A stretch of DNA of 9,466 nt. Origin: Sporosarcina sp. Lineage in GTDB: Bacteria > Bacillota > Bacilli > Bacillales_A > Planococcaceae. Below, in pieces: positions 1-6,703 of this stretch (positions are counted from its first letter, which is position 1; each line of letters starts with the position of its first letter). The notes under the pieces were generated by a model that was not told the DNA's origin, ran no database searches, and saw nothing but the letters and a program-made list of their open reading frames with translations. Made by a program: the position numbers and the translations under genes. The stretch lies in contig JARIDM010000043.1 in the NCBI GenBank assembly GCA_029263945.1, positions 1 through 9,466 on the forward strand, written 5' to 3'.

Positions 1-50
1 GTTCACCGCCCACCCCACGGAACGCGTCCGGTTGAAACGTAAAACAACGT
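1..50 (+). repeat. 3' end of a degenerate intergenic repeat (copy 1)
   Basis: The segment 31-48 (GTTGAAACGTAAAACAAC) matches 210-227 (GTTAAAACGCAAAGCAAC) at 15 of 18 positions, so the window itself shows two copies of the same tail. From memory, the whole stretch resembles the right half of an intergenic repeat common in Bacillaceae and Planococcaceae, in which a CCCGCGGAAAGCGTCC-like core is followed by a GAAACGGAAATCAAC-like tail. This copy has drifted from that form and is cut by the window edge. The family match is recall, not a search. The element carries no ORF of note. Confidence 0.5.
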
Positions 51-106
51 AATTTTATTACTAGTCTAGATATACGGGCGCGCCTATAGCAGTCCTATGC
101 GATTAG

Positions 107-232
107 TTGATTGGAAACAAAACTCTCGATTCCAGCAGGAACAGCACAAACTGAGGACCCCACAGGAGCGCGTCAGGGAAAGATTGTACTTTATCTTTCC
201 GCACTTAAGGTTAAAACGCAAAGCAACTGGTT
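107..232 (+). repeat. Degenerate intergenic repeat (copy 2)
   Basis: This stretch begins TTGATTGGA (107-115), continues through CCAGCAGGAACAGCAC (132-147) and GACCCCACAGGAGCG (156-170), and ends in the tail GTTAAAACGCAAAGCAAC (210-227) shared with copy 1. The order of blocks agrees with the left-to-right order I recall for the Bacillaceae/Planococcaceae intergenic repeat, but the usual GC-rich middle is replaced by an A/T-rich hairpin (177-200). Base changes across the copy suggest an old, inactive insertion. What the repeat does is unknown to me. Confidence 0.5.
177..200 (+). other. Perfect 8-bp inverted repeat inside repeat copy 2
   Basis: GGAAAGAT (177-184) and ATCTTTCC (193-200) are exact reverse complements around an 8-nt spacer. 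No T-run follows on the + strand, so it is not a convincing intrinsic terminator. It may be the remnant of the repeat's central stem, or structure at the end of an upstream transcript. Confidence 0.5.
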
Positions 233-330
233 AGACAGTCTCCATTCCTAGGTGTTTGTTTAGAAATCCATTCTTAATCAATTAGACCAAATAAGTTGAC
301 GATTCAAGCCTTTTCGCAAGTGGGCTTCAG
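228..330. other. Intergenic spacer with no recognised feature
   Basis: There is no ORF with a ribosome binding site. TTGACG at 296-301 resembles a -35 box, but no -10 box lies at 16-18 nt from it, so I do not call a promoter there. Nothing else is recognisable between the repeat and the mrp promoter. Confidence 0.5.
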
Positions 331-360
331 TTGCACAATTTTAGACGACCATGTTATACT
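331..360 (+). promoter_or_regulatory. Sigma-A-type promoter of the mrp operon
   Basis: TTGCAC (331-336) serves as -35 and TATACT (355-360) as -10, with an 18-nt spacer. A TG dinucleotide at 352-353 gives an extended -10 (TGnTATACT), which would compensate for the imperfect -35 and the long spacer. Transcription should start near 366-368, leaving a leader of about 110 nt before mrpA. It is the only good promoter upstream of the operon. Confidence 0.65.
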
Positions 361-385
361 GACCTAAATCTAATATCTGGACGTA

Positions 386-440
386 CTTGGAGGAGCCTGT
401 CACCAAGGGATACCTATGCCCTTTGGGGATAGCCTTTTTT
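386..440 (+). promoter_or_regulatory. Possible attenuator or riboswitch expression platform in the mrp leader
   Basis: Three competing stems can be drawn. Stem A pairs CTTGG (386-390) with CCAAG (403-407). Stem B pairs CCAAGGG (403-409) with CCCTTTGG (419-426), with one bulged T. Stem C pairs CTATGCCC (414-421) with GGGGATAG (425-432), with one G-G mismatch, and is followed after two C by six T (435-440), like a weak intrinsic terminator. A and C can coexist, while B excludes both, which is the logic of an anti-terminator. The structure lies between promoter and mrpA ribosome binding site, where it could gate the operon. No known aptamer was recognised; sodium-, lithium- or pH-linked control is only inferred from the operon's role. 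Confidence 0.35.
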
Positions 441-479
441 GCGTTCAAAAATAAAGATAAGTTTAGAAGGAGGATTTCC

Positions 480-2894
480 TTGGAATTCGTATGGCTCATT
501 TTCTTGCCAGTAATCGCGGCATTTTTCGTTCCCTTCCTATATAAAGCGATTAAGGGTATACATACAGGATGGTTCGTTTTTCTCATTCCTGCGGGTTTGT
601 TCATTTACTATCTACGCTTTATTGAAATGACGATGGACGGAAAAACTGACACCTCAACATTGTCTTGGATTCCCTCACTCGATATTTCATTTATCGCTTA
701 TATCGACGGGCTCAGTCTACTTTTCACTTTGCTCATCACGGGAATCGGCGCACTCGTTGTGCTCTACTCTATTTTCTACCTTGATAAAAAACGTGAGCAA
801 TTAAATAACTTCTACGTCTATTTATTAATGTTCATGACGGCGATGTTAGGGATTGTCCAATCAGATCATGTCATTTCCCTTTATCTATTTTGGGAACTAA
901 CATCTATTTCTTCATTTTTACTCATTGGTTATTGGTACACGCGCGATGGTTCGCGTTTTGGTGCACTCAAATCGATGATGATTACTGTATTTGGTGGCCT
1001 CATGATGCTCGGTGGACTAGTACTACTTTCCATTATGGGGGACACTTACTCGATTCGTGAACTCATCGCAAATGCCTCTACATTTGTCGGGCATGAATAC
1101 TTCACATTGGCACTTGTGCTTATTTTACTAGGTGCCTTTACAAAGTCGGCACAGTTCCCTTTCTATATTTGGTTGCCAGATGCGATGGAAGCTCCTACAC
1201 CCGTAAGTGCTTACCTTCACTCGGCAACAATGGTCAAAGCAGGGCTATATCTCGTTGCACGGTTCACCCCTATTTTTGCTTCTTCGGAAGTTTGGATTTG
1301 GCTCGTCACTGGGATTGGGCTGCTGACCTTATTCTGGGGTTCCATTTTTGCTGTCAAACAGACAGATTTAAAAGGCATTTTAGCTTTTTCTACTGTGAGT
1401 CAGCTTGGTTTAATTATGTCGCTACTAGGGGCAAGCGCAATTTCTTACCATGTGAGTGGTGCAGATGCAGCGATTTTTAAATTTGCAGCCTTTGCCGCAA
1501 TCTTCCATCTCATAAACCATGCCCTGTTTAAAGGAAGTTTGTTCATGGTCGCTGGAATTGTCGATCATGAAACTGGAACCCGGGACATTCGTAAACTCGG
1601 GGGCTTGATGAGCATTATGCCCGTCAGCTTTACGGTTGCGTTCATCGGCTCGATGTCCATGGCAGGGATTCCGCCATTTGGTGGCTTCTTAAGTAAAGAA
1701 CTTTTCCTGACGTCGATGTTGGCCATTCCTAACTTTGAACTGTTTAATTTCTCCACATGGGGGATTTTATTCCCAATTATCGCTTGGATTGCAAGTGTCT
1801 TTACATTTGTTTATAGCTGTTATTTTGTCTTCAAAACTTTTGCAGGCAAACGGAAAAAAGAAGCACTTCCGAAGAAACCAAAAGAAGCTCCGCTTGGCAT
1901 GTTACTATCGCCAGTTATTCTCGCTGCTTTTGTTGTGGTCATCTTCTTCATTCCGAACTTAATTGGGAGAGTGTTCGTCAATCCAGCGGTTGTTTCAATG
2001 CAAGCTGGCTTATACAATCACCCATCTGATATCGGCATTCAAGTATCTGCCTGGCATGGATGGAAACCTGAGCTATTTATGACGTTAGGGATTGTCGGCT
2101 TCGGTCTGTTGTTATTCCTTACACTCGCTAGATGGCAAAAGCTTTACGATGTCCAACCACAATATATGTCTCTAAATGCGCTCTATGACTCAACGATGAT
2201 GTTCGGTGAAAAAGGGATGAACCGCTTGTCTCGCTTCTATATGACAGGGCTCATTCGCACCTACCTCATTTATATGTTCGCATTTATTGCGGCCATTACA
2301 ACATTTGTTCTGTTCATGCAAAATGCGTTTGTCGTGGATATGAATAGTTTTGCACCACTGAATCTGTACGGTGTTTTGACAGCCATCATCCTCGTGCTCT
2401 CGGTTGGGATCGTCTTATATGCGAAGACGAGACTCGCTGCGATCATTGCACTTGGGGGCGTTGGGTACTCAGTGGCCTTGTTCTTTGTGATCTACAAAGC
2501 ACCTGATTTAGCCTTAACACAGCTCGTGATCGAAACCGTTTCAGTCGCCTTATTCTTATTGGCATTCCATCACTTGCCTGCTTTAAAGCGTCACGGGGAA
2601 ACGACAAAATTACGCCTTGGCAACTTAATTATTGCTGCCTCTGTCGGAATTACGATGACACTTCTTGCACTATCCGCACACTCACAGAAATTGATTCCTT
2701 CGATTTCTGAGTACTATAAAGAAACCGTATTTACGGAAGCCGCAGGCGGAAATATCGTGAACGTCATCCTCGTAGATTATCGTGGCTTTGATACATTATT
2801 TGAAATTGCCGTCCTATCAATTGCAGGAATCGGTGTTTACAGCATGATTAAATTACGGCTATCTAGAAAGGAGAATTCTGATGAAAGTAAATGA
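480..2894 (+). CDS. mrpA: Na+/H+ antiporter subunit MrpA (MnhA)
   Basis: This is the largest subunit of the Mrp Na+/H+ antiporter, a polytopic membrane protein homologous to NuoL of complex I. The chosen TTG start (480) follows AGAAGGAGG (465-473) by 6 nt and gives 804 residues, against about 800 in B. subtilis; the ORF can be extended upstream to 387, but that part has no ribosome binding site and no family similarity. Residues about 70-460 form the proton-antiporter domain: E139 in LFWELTSISSFLL, K222 in TKSAQFPFYIWLPDAM, H247 and K253 in YLHSATMVKAG, K351 in LFKGSLFM and K406 in GGFLSKELF correspond to the charged proton-path residues of NuoL. The C-terminal part holds the DUF4040/MBH segment (E685 in DLALTQLVIETVS, P700) and an MrpE/MBH-like end (NIVNVILVDYRGFDTLFEI, 758-776). 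It overlaps mrpB by 14 nt and appears intact. Confidence 0.97.
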   Translation: MEFVWLIFLPVIAAFFVPFLYKAIKGIHTGWFVFLIPAGLFIYYLRFIEMTMDGKTDTSTLSWIPSLDISFIAYIDGLSLLFTLLITGIGALVVLYSIFYLDKKREQLNNFYVYLLMFMTAMLGIVQSDHVISLYLFWELTSISSFLLIGYWYTRDGSRFGALKSMMITVFGGLMMLGGLVLLSIMGDTYSIRELIANASTFVGHEYFTLALVLILLGAFTKSAQFPFYIWLPDAMEAPTPVSAYLHSATMVKAGLYLVARFTPIFASSEVWIWLVTGIGLLTLFWGSIFAVKQTDLKGILAFSTVSQLGLIMSLLGASAISYHVSGADAAIFKFAAFAAIFHLINHALFKGSLFMVAGIVDHETGTRDIRKLGGLMSIMPVSFTVAFIGSMSMAGIPPFGGFLSKELFLTSMLAIPNFELFNFSTWGILFPIIAWIASVFTFVYSCYFVFKTFAGKRKKEALPKKPKEAPLGMLLSPVILAAFVVVIFFIPNLIGRVFVNPAVVSMQAGLYNHPSDIGIQVSAWHGWKPELFMTLGIVGFGLLLFLTLARWQKLYDVQPQYMSLNALYDSTMMFGEKGMNRLSRFYMTGLIRTYLIYMFAFIAAITTFVLFMQNAFVVDMNSFAPLNLYGVLTAIILVLSVGIVLYAKTRLAAIIALGGVGYSVALFFVIYKAPDLALTQLVIETVSVALFLLAFHHLPALKRHGETTKLRLGNLIIAASVGITMTLLALSAHSQKLIPSISEYYKETVFTEAAGGNIVNVILVDYRGFDTLFEIAVLSIAGIGVYSMIKLRLSRKENSDESK

Positions 2895-3303
2895 TGTTGT
2901 TTTACAAACCGCAACGAATGTTGTGTTTTTCATCATCTTTCTCTTCTCTATTCATATCTTTTTCGCGGGCCATTTCGCACCTGGAGGCGGCTTCGTTGGT
3001 GGACTGTTAACGACAGCAGCCATTGTACTTTTGCTCTTAGCCTACGACTTGAAAACTGTTCAAAAAGCATTGCCTTTTAACTTTATGATTGTTGTCGCCG
3101 TCGGGTTATTACTCTCACTAGGAACAGCAGCAGGGTCTATCATTTTTGATGTTCCGTTCTTTACACATGCATTTGGTGATTTCAACTTACCGTTATTTGG
3201 CACATCGTCCCTTCATACAGCAATGCTTTTCGACGCTGGGGTTTACCTAGTTGTTGTCGGCTCTACGATTACGATGATTCAATCGATTGGAGGCGATGCC
3301 TAA
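2881..3303 (+). CDS. mrpB: Na+/H+ antiporter subunit MrpB (MnhB)
   Basis: MrpB is a small membrane subunit of the Mrp complex with the MnhB domain. The protein has 140 residues (B. subtilis about 143) and about four membrane segments. The family motif GHFAPGGGFVGG is at residues 30-41, next to the end of the first membrane helix. The ATG start follows AGAAAGGAG (2865-2873) by 7 nt and lies inside the last codons of mrpA, so translation is probably coupled. Its stop TAA shares its last A with the ATG of mrpC. No defect is visible. Confidence 0.96.
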   Translation: MKVNDVVLQTATNVVFFIIFLFSIHIFFAGHFAPGGGFVGGLLTTAAIVLLLLAYDLKTVQKALPFNFMIVVAVGLLLSLGTAAGSIIFDVPFFTHAFGDFNLPLFGTSSLHTAMLFDAGVYLVVVGSTITMIQSIGGDA

Positions 3304-3644
3304 TGGAATTTGTTATGGCGATCGTCATCGGAATTTTATTCACCGCAGCGATTTATTTAATTTTATCTAGAAGTTTGCTCCGAATCATTCTCGGAACTGG
3401 ACTACTCAGTCACGGTGCCCACTTACTTATTTTGACACGGGGTGGACTAGGTGGAGGCGCCCCCCCTGTAATCACTGAAGGGGTCACCGATTATGTGGAT
3501 CCCCTTCCACAAGCGCTTATTTTAACCGCCATAGTCATTAGTTTCGGTGTGACGGCATTTATGCTCGTATTGTTCTATAGAACGTATGCGGAGCACAAAA
3601 CTGATAATATGAACTTAATGAAGGGAAATGACGAACATGATTAA
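3303..3644 (+). CDS. mrpC: Na+/H+ antiporter subunit MrpC (MnhC), NuoK-like
   Basis: MrpC is the NuoK homologue of the Mrp complex, with three membrane helices. The length of 113 residues equals what I recall for B. subtilis MrpC. Helix 2 carries GTGLLSHGAHLLILTRGG (31-48), followed by a Gly/Pro-rich loop. Helix 3 begins at PLPQALILTAIVI (67-79), the conserved NuoK/MrpC signature. The ATG overlaps the mrpB stop by 1 nt, as TAATG, with no strong independent ribosome binding site, so it is probably translated by ribosomes coming from mrpB. The hydrophilic tail overlaps the start of mrpD. Confidence 0.96.
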   Translation: MEFVMAIVIGILFTAAIYLILSRSLLRIILGTGLLSHGAHLLILTRGGLGGGAPPVITEGVTDYVDPLPQALILTAIVISFGVTAFMLVLFYRTYAEHKTDNMNLMKGNDEHD

Positions 3645-5118
3645 TCTTTTATTATTCCCGATCATTTTGCCGTTTTTCTTCGCGATTATTCTGCTGTTCT
3701 TTAAGGAGAATATCCTGGTACAAAGATCACTCACAGTCATTGGTTTAGTCAGCACGTTGATTGCAGCACTTGTGCTCACAGCTAAAGTGAAAGTAGACGG
3801 CATTCAAGCACTTACTTTAGGGAGTTGGCCAGCGCCTTTCGGCATTACGATGGTGTCGGATATGACATCTGCTATACTCGTGACAACTTCAATTATCATC
3901 ACTTTATTCGTGGTGATTTATAGCTTTACTGCAATTGGAAAAGAAAGAGAACGTTTTTATTATTACCCTGCTGTTCTTTTTATGCTCGTTGGGGTTAACG
4001 GTGCATTTACAACAGGGGATATCTTTAATATGTTCGTCTTCTTTGAAGTTCTTTTGATGGCATCCTATGTACTGATTGTACTTGGTGGTGAAAAAAGACA
4101 ATTACGTGAATCTATTAAATATATATTGGTCAACGTAATTTCATCCGCTTTCTTCGTTGTTGCCATTGCGCTTTTATATTCTGTCATTGGAACGCTTAAT
4201 ATGGCGGATATTTCAGTAAAAATAACAGAGATCGGTCAACCAGGGATCATCACCGTCATTGCCATTTTATTCTTACTTGTGTTTGGCATTAAAGGAGCGA
4301 TTTTCCCACTGTACTTCTGGTTACCAGGCGCTTACGCTGCGCCCCCGGTTCCTGTCTTAGCGTTATTCGGTGCGTTGCTGACTAAAGTTGGTGTCTATGC
4401 AATTACGAGAACCTACACCTTATTCTTTATCCATGAACTACCGGTCACGCATGAAATATTGTTAATCTTGTCGATTCTAACAATCATTGCTGGATGTATC
4501 GGTGCACTCGCCTAATTTGACTTGAAACAAATTATAATTTATAACATTGTCATTGCAGTCGGTGTAATTCTGTTCGGTGTTTCTCAGATGAACGAAGCAG
4601 GCATGACTGGCGCAATGTTTTACCTGATTCATGACATGATTATTAAAGGGGCCTTGTTCCTCTTAATTGGAATTGTCATCGCCATTACCGGCACGTCAAA
4701 CTTGCGGAAAATGGGCGGACTGATGAAAACCCATGCGCCTCTTGGCTGGATGTATTTAATCGCCGCATTTGGACTCGCAGGTATTCCGCCACTTAGTGGA
4801 TTCACTGGTAAACTGCTCATTGTCCAAGGGGCATTTGAAGCAGGAAATGTCGTGGGCAGTATCATCATTCTCGCTTCCAGTTTAGTTGTTCTGTTGTCCG
4901 TGATGCGGATTTTCATCTATGCATTTTGGGGCGAACCCGTGGAACTACCCACAACAAAACGAAGAGATTACCGCTTCATGATGATTCCTGCAGTCGCACT
5001 TGTTGTCATTTCAATCGCGTATGGTGTTGGAAGCGAATGGCTTGTTCCTTACATGACAGATGCTTCAGATGTATTATTAAACCCATCAACCTACATTGAT
5101 GCGGTGTTAAAGGAGTAG
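3637..5118 (+). pseudogene. mrpD: mrpD (antiporter subunit MrpD, NuoM/NuoN-like), interrupted by an in-frame stop
   Basis: MrpD is the second antiporter-like subunit and is essential for Mrp activity in studied bacilli. The frame is broken by TAA at 4513-4515 (codon 293), between GCIGALA and FDLKQIIIYN; reading resumes in the same frame to the natural TAG at 5116-5118. Counting the stop as one residue, the length is 493, the normal MrpD length, so nothing is inserted or lost. Conserved charges are present on both sides: E137 and K219 before the stop, K337 (HDMIIKGALF) and K392 (GFTGKLL) after it. ATG 3637 was chosen over ATG 3628 because AAGGGA (3621-3626) is 10 nt upstream of 3637 and too close to 3628, and because it places E137 and K219 at the family's numbering. 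A TTG at 4522 has no ribosome binding site. As written, the product would be a 292-residue fragment lacking the later helices. Sequence error is the main alternative. Confidence 0.88.
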
Positions 5119-5124
5119 ATGACG

Positions 5125-5604
5125 ATGGCTTTTCAAATATTACTGAACTTTTTCATCGCAATCGTCTGGATGTTCTTGAGTTCTTCGATGACAGCAACAA
5201 CTTTTGTTATCGGATATTTAATCGGATTTCTCCTTCTTCTGATGATGAGACGATTTCTCGGTGCAAAACTTTATACAGCACGGTTGTGGGCAACAATTAA
5301 ATTAAGTTTACTCTTCATAAGCGAATTAATAAAATCTAATATTGCTGTTTTACGCTTAGTCCTACGCCCAAAATTAGATATACAACCGAGATTTTTTGCA
5401 CTTCCAACTGATTTAAAACGGGATTGGGAGATTACCCTACTCTCTAGTCTGATTACGCTCACACCTGGAACCATTGTGGTGCACGTTTCAGACGATCAAA
5501 AGACGTTATATGTACATGCAATAGATGCAGATGATGTGGATGATGCAATTGATTCGATCAAAAATACGTTCGAAAAAGCAATCAAGGAGGTGAGTCATCC
5601 ATGA
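5125..5604 (+). CDS. mrpE: Na+/H+ antiporter subunit MrpE (MnhE)
   Basis: MrpE is a peripheral membrane subunit needed for assembly and full activity of the Mrp complex. The protein has 159 residues (B. subtilis about 158), with two or three N-terminal membrane segments (about 5-40 and 55-75) and a soluble C-terminal domain. That domain carries the MNHE signature TLTPGTIVVHVSDD (111-124) and LYVHAID (128-134). An in-frame ATG at 5119 is possible, but AAAGGAG ends at 5115 and is better spaced for 5125, which gives the family's typical MAFQILLN start. It starts just after the mrpD stop and overlaps mrpF by 4 nt. Confidence 0.95.
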   Translation: MAFQILLNFFIAIVWMFLSSSMTATTFVIGYLIGFLLLLMMRRFLGAKLYTARLWATIKLSLLFISELIKSNIAVLRLVLRPKLDIQPRFFALPTDLKRDWEITLLSSLITLTPGTIVVHVSDDQKTLYVHAIDADDVDDAIDSIKNTFEKAIKEVSHP

Positions 5605-5882
5605 TGACATTTATATGGACCGCGTTAGCCGTTGTCATTTTATCGATGGTCGGCATGTTGTATCGTATTTTACGTGGACCTTCTGTACCGGATCGACTCG
5701 TTGCCCTTGATGCAATTGGAGTCATGTTCATTTCTGCAACTGCTCTACTTTCCATATTGTTTGAGACAGAGCTATTTCTTGAAGTCATTTTACTACTTGC
5801 AGTCCTTTCCTTTATCGGAACGGTTAGTTTCTCAAAGTTTATAGAGAAAGGAAAGATCATCGAATATGACCGTAATCGCTAA
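5601..5882 (+). CDS. mrpF: Na+/H+ antiporter subunit MrpF (MnhF)
   Basis: MrpF is a small three-helix subunit of the Mrp complex (MrpF/PhaF family); some homologues are linked to cholate and sodium efflux. The protein has 93 residues (B. subtilis about 94). The signature RGPSVPDRLVALDAIG is at 25-40 and includes conserved D31 and D37. The start follows a strong AAGGAGGTG (5584-5592) and overlaps the mrpE stop as ATGA; a second ATG at 5604 would remove one residue only. The end overlaps mrpG by 17 nt. Confidence 0.95.
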   Translation: MMTFIWTALAVVILSMVGMLYRILRGPSVPDRLVALDAIGVMFISATALLSILFETELFLEVILLLAVLSFIGTVSFSKFIEKGKIIEYDRNR

Positions 5883-6249
5883 TACACTCATTGTTATCAC
5901 AGTCCTTGTAGGCGTCCTGTTTACGGTCGTTACAATGATTGGCGTCTTACGCCTACCCGATGTCTATACCAGGGCACACGCAGCGTCTAAAAGCGCTACA
6001 TTAGGTGTGCTCAGTATTTTAATCGGTGTTTTCTTTCACTTTTGGTTAAATGAAGGACATTTTAGTATTAAAATCTTGCTTGGGATTCTTTTCTTATTCA
6101 TTACTGCACCCATTGGTGGTCACTTAATGAGTCGGGCTGCTTATATTGCTGGCGCTGAACCCACGAAACTAACCGTTGGGGATGACCTCGCAGAAGTGTT
6201 CAAAAATGTTAAAAGAGACAACAAAGAAGAAGAGAAAAAAGAAAACTAA
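5866..6249 (+). CDS. mrpG: Na+/H+ antiporter subunit MrpG (MnhG)
   Basis: MrpG is the last subunit of the Mrp operon (MnhG/PhaG family), with about three membrane helices. The protein has 127 residues (B. subtilis about 124). Signature stretches are GVLRLPDVYTRAHAASKSA (26-44) and TAPIGGHLMSRAAY (80-93). The C-terminus is hydrophilic and ends in a Lys/Glu cluster (116-127). The ATG lies within mrpF, behind AGAAAGGAAAG (5845-5855). A terminator follows directly after the stop. Confidence 0.95.
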   Translation: MTVIANTLIVITVLVGVLFTVVTMIGVLRLPDVYTRAHAASKSATLGVLSILIGVFFHFWLNEGHFSIKILLGILFLFITAPIGGHLMSRAAYIAGAEPTKLTVGDDLAEVFKNVKRDNKEEEKKEN

Positions 6250-6254
6250 TACAC

Positions 6255-6301
6255 AAAAAAGCAAGGAAGAATCGGAAAAAATCCGTTCTTCCTTGCTTTT
6301 T
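6255..6301 (+). terminator. Bidirectional intrinsic terminator between mrpG and the Gly/Tyr-rich gene
   Basis: GCAAGGAAGAA (6261-6271) pairs exactly with TTCTTCCTTGC (6286-6296). After one bulged T the stem continues with CGGA (6273-6276) to TCCG (6282-6285), closing a loop of five A. Five T follow (6297-6301) and six A precede (6255-6260), so the stem can end transcripts from both strands: mrpABCDEFG from the left and the convergent gene from the right. Confidence 0.93.
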
Positions 6302-6334
6302 AATTGAATGGCACGTAATTCTTGATAGGTGGCA

Positions 6335-6625
6335 TTAGTAATTTCTATAGTAGCCGCCGTAATAGGGCTGTTGATATGGATAACCGCCCCCATATGGATA
6401 GTAAGGATAGCCACCGTAATAAGGTGGATAACCGCCGTATCCTCCGCCATAACCACCGCCGTAAATATTATCTCCTGGAAATAATACATTCCCTAATAAG
6501 CTTCCAGTCAGTCCACCAATAAAAGGGCCTCCAAATCCGCCAAAACCAAAACCATCATTTCCAAAACCGCCGCCCCCAAAACCATCGTTACGACGACCGC
6601 CGCGACCATAATTACCTCTAGACAA
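6335..6625 (-). CDS. Gly/Tyr-rich low-complexity small protein
   Basis: I do not recognise a characterised homologue. The predicted protein has 96 residues and starts at a TTG preceded by AAGGAGGAG with good spacing; a longer frame upstream runs back through this ribosome binding site and is unlikely. Residues 1-33 are Arg/Gly/Phe-rich with GFGGGGFGND-type repeats. Residues 34-50 form a short hydrophobic glycine-spaced segment (PFIGGLTGSLLGNVLFP). Residues 55-96 are repeats of GGY, YYGG and YPY with no acidic residue. This architecture is reminiscent of small surface or spore-coat proteins of bacilli, but no sporulation promoter was found, so the role is open. The composition bias is consistent across the frame, which supports real coding. 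It lies on the same strand as pepA and shares a hairpin with the end of that gene. Confidence 0.7.
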   Translation of the reverse strand: MSRGNYGRGGRRNDGFGGGGFGNDGFGFGGFGGPFIGGLTGSLLGNVLFPGDNIYGGGYGGGYGGYPPYYGGYPYYPYGGGYPYQQPYYGGYYRNY

Positions 6626-6673
6626 AAGAAACTCCTCCTTCTCACTTATCCTATTCAAAGTGGGAAGGAGGAG
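6626..6673 (-). terminator. pepA terminator hairpin whose 3' arm is the next gene's ribosome binding site
   Basis: On the - strand, the arm at 6673-6658 and the arm at 6647-6632 are complementary at 15 of 16 positions around a 10-nt loop (6657-6648). The T-rich run TTTCTTTTG (6631-6623) follows at once, so the structure looks like an intrinsic terminator for pepA. The 3' arm contains AAGGAGGAG, the only ribosome binding site of the Gly/Tyr-rich gene, and the T-run includes its TTG start. When folded, the hairpin would both stop readthrough and hide the ribosome binding site. Confidence 0.7.
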
Positions 6674-6703
6674 CCTAGACAGTTGCCTATCTATTCATTA
6701 AGC

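Noticed and set aside
22..84. A cluster of MluI, SpeI, XbaI and AscI recognition sites suggesting cloning vector or linker sequence.
   Set aside because: The sites lie in sequence that resembles a native intergenic repeat and its flank, do not form a continuous polylinker, and match no vector I can recall. Chance is the simpler reading, though a vector screen would settle it.
387..479. N-terminal extension of MrpA by 31 residues.
   Set aside because: It lacks a ribosome binding site at a suitable distance and family similarity, and it covers the leader hairpin. TTG 480 has AGAAGGAGG at ideal spacing and gives the usual length.
4513..4515. Programmed stop-codon readthrough or recoding in mrpD.
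   Set aside because: The codon is TAA followed by T, an efficient stop. No stimulatory structure was seen, and pyrrolysine or selenocysteine would use TAG or TGA.
4522..5118. Separate gene for a 198-residue membrane protein starting at TTG 4522.
   Set aside because: It is in the same frame as the upstream part of mrpD, has no ribosome binding site, and is clearly the C-terminal part of MrpD.
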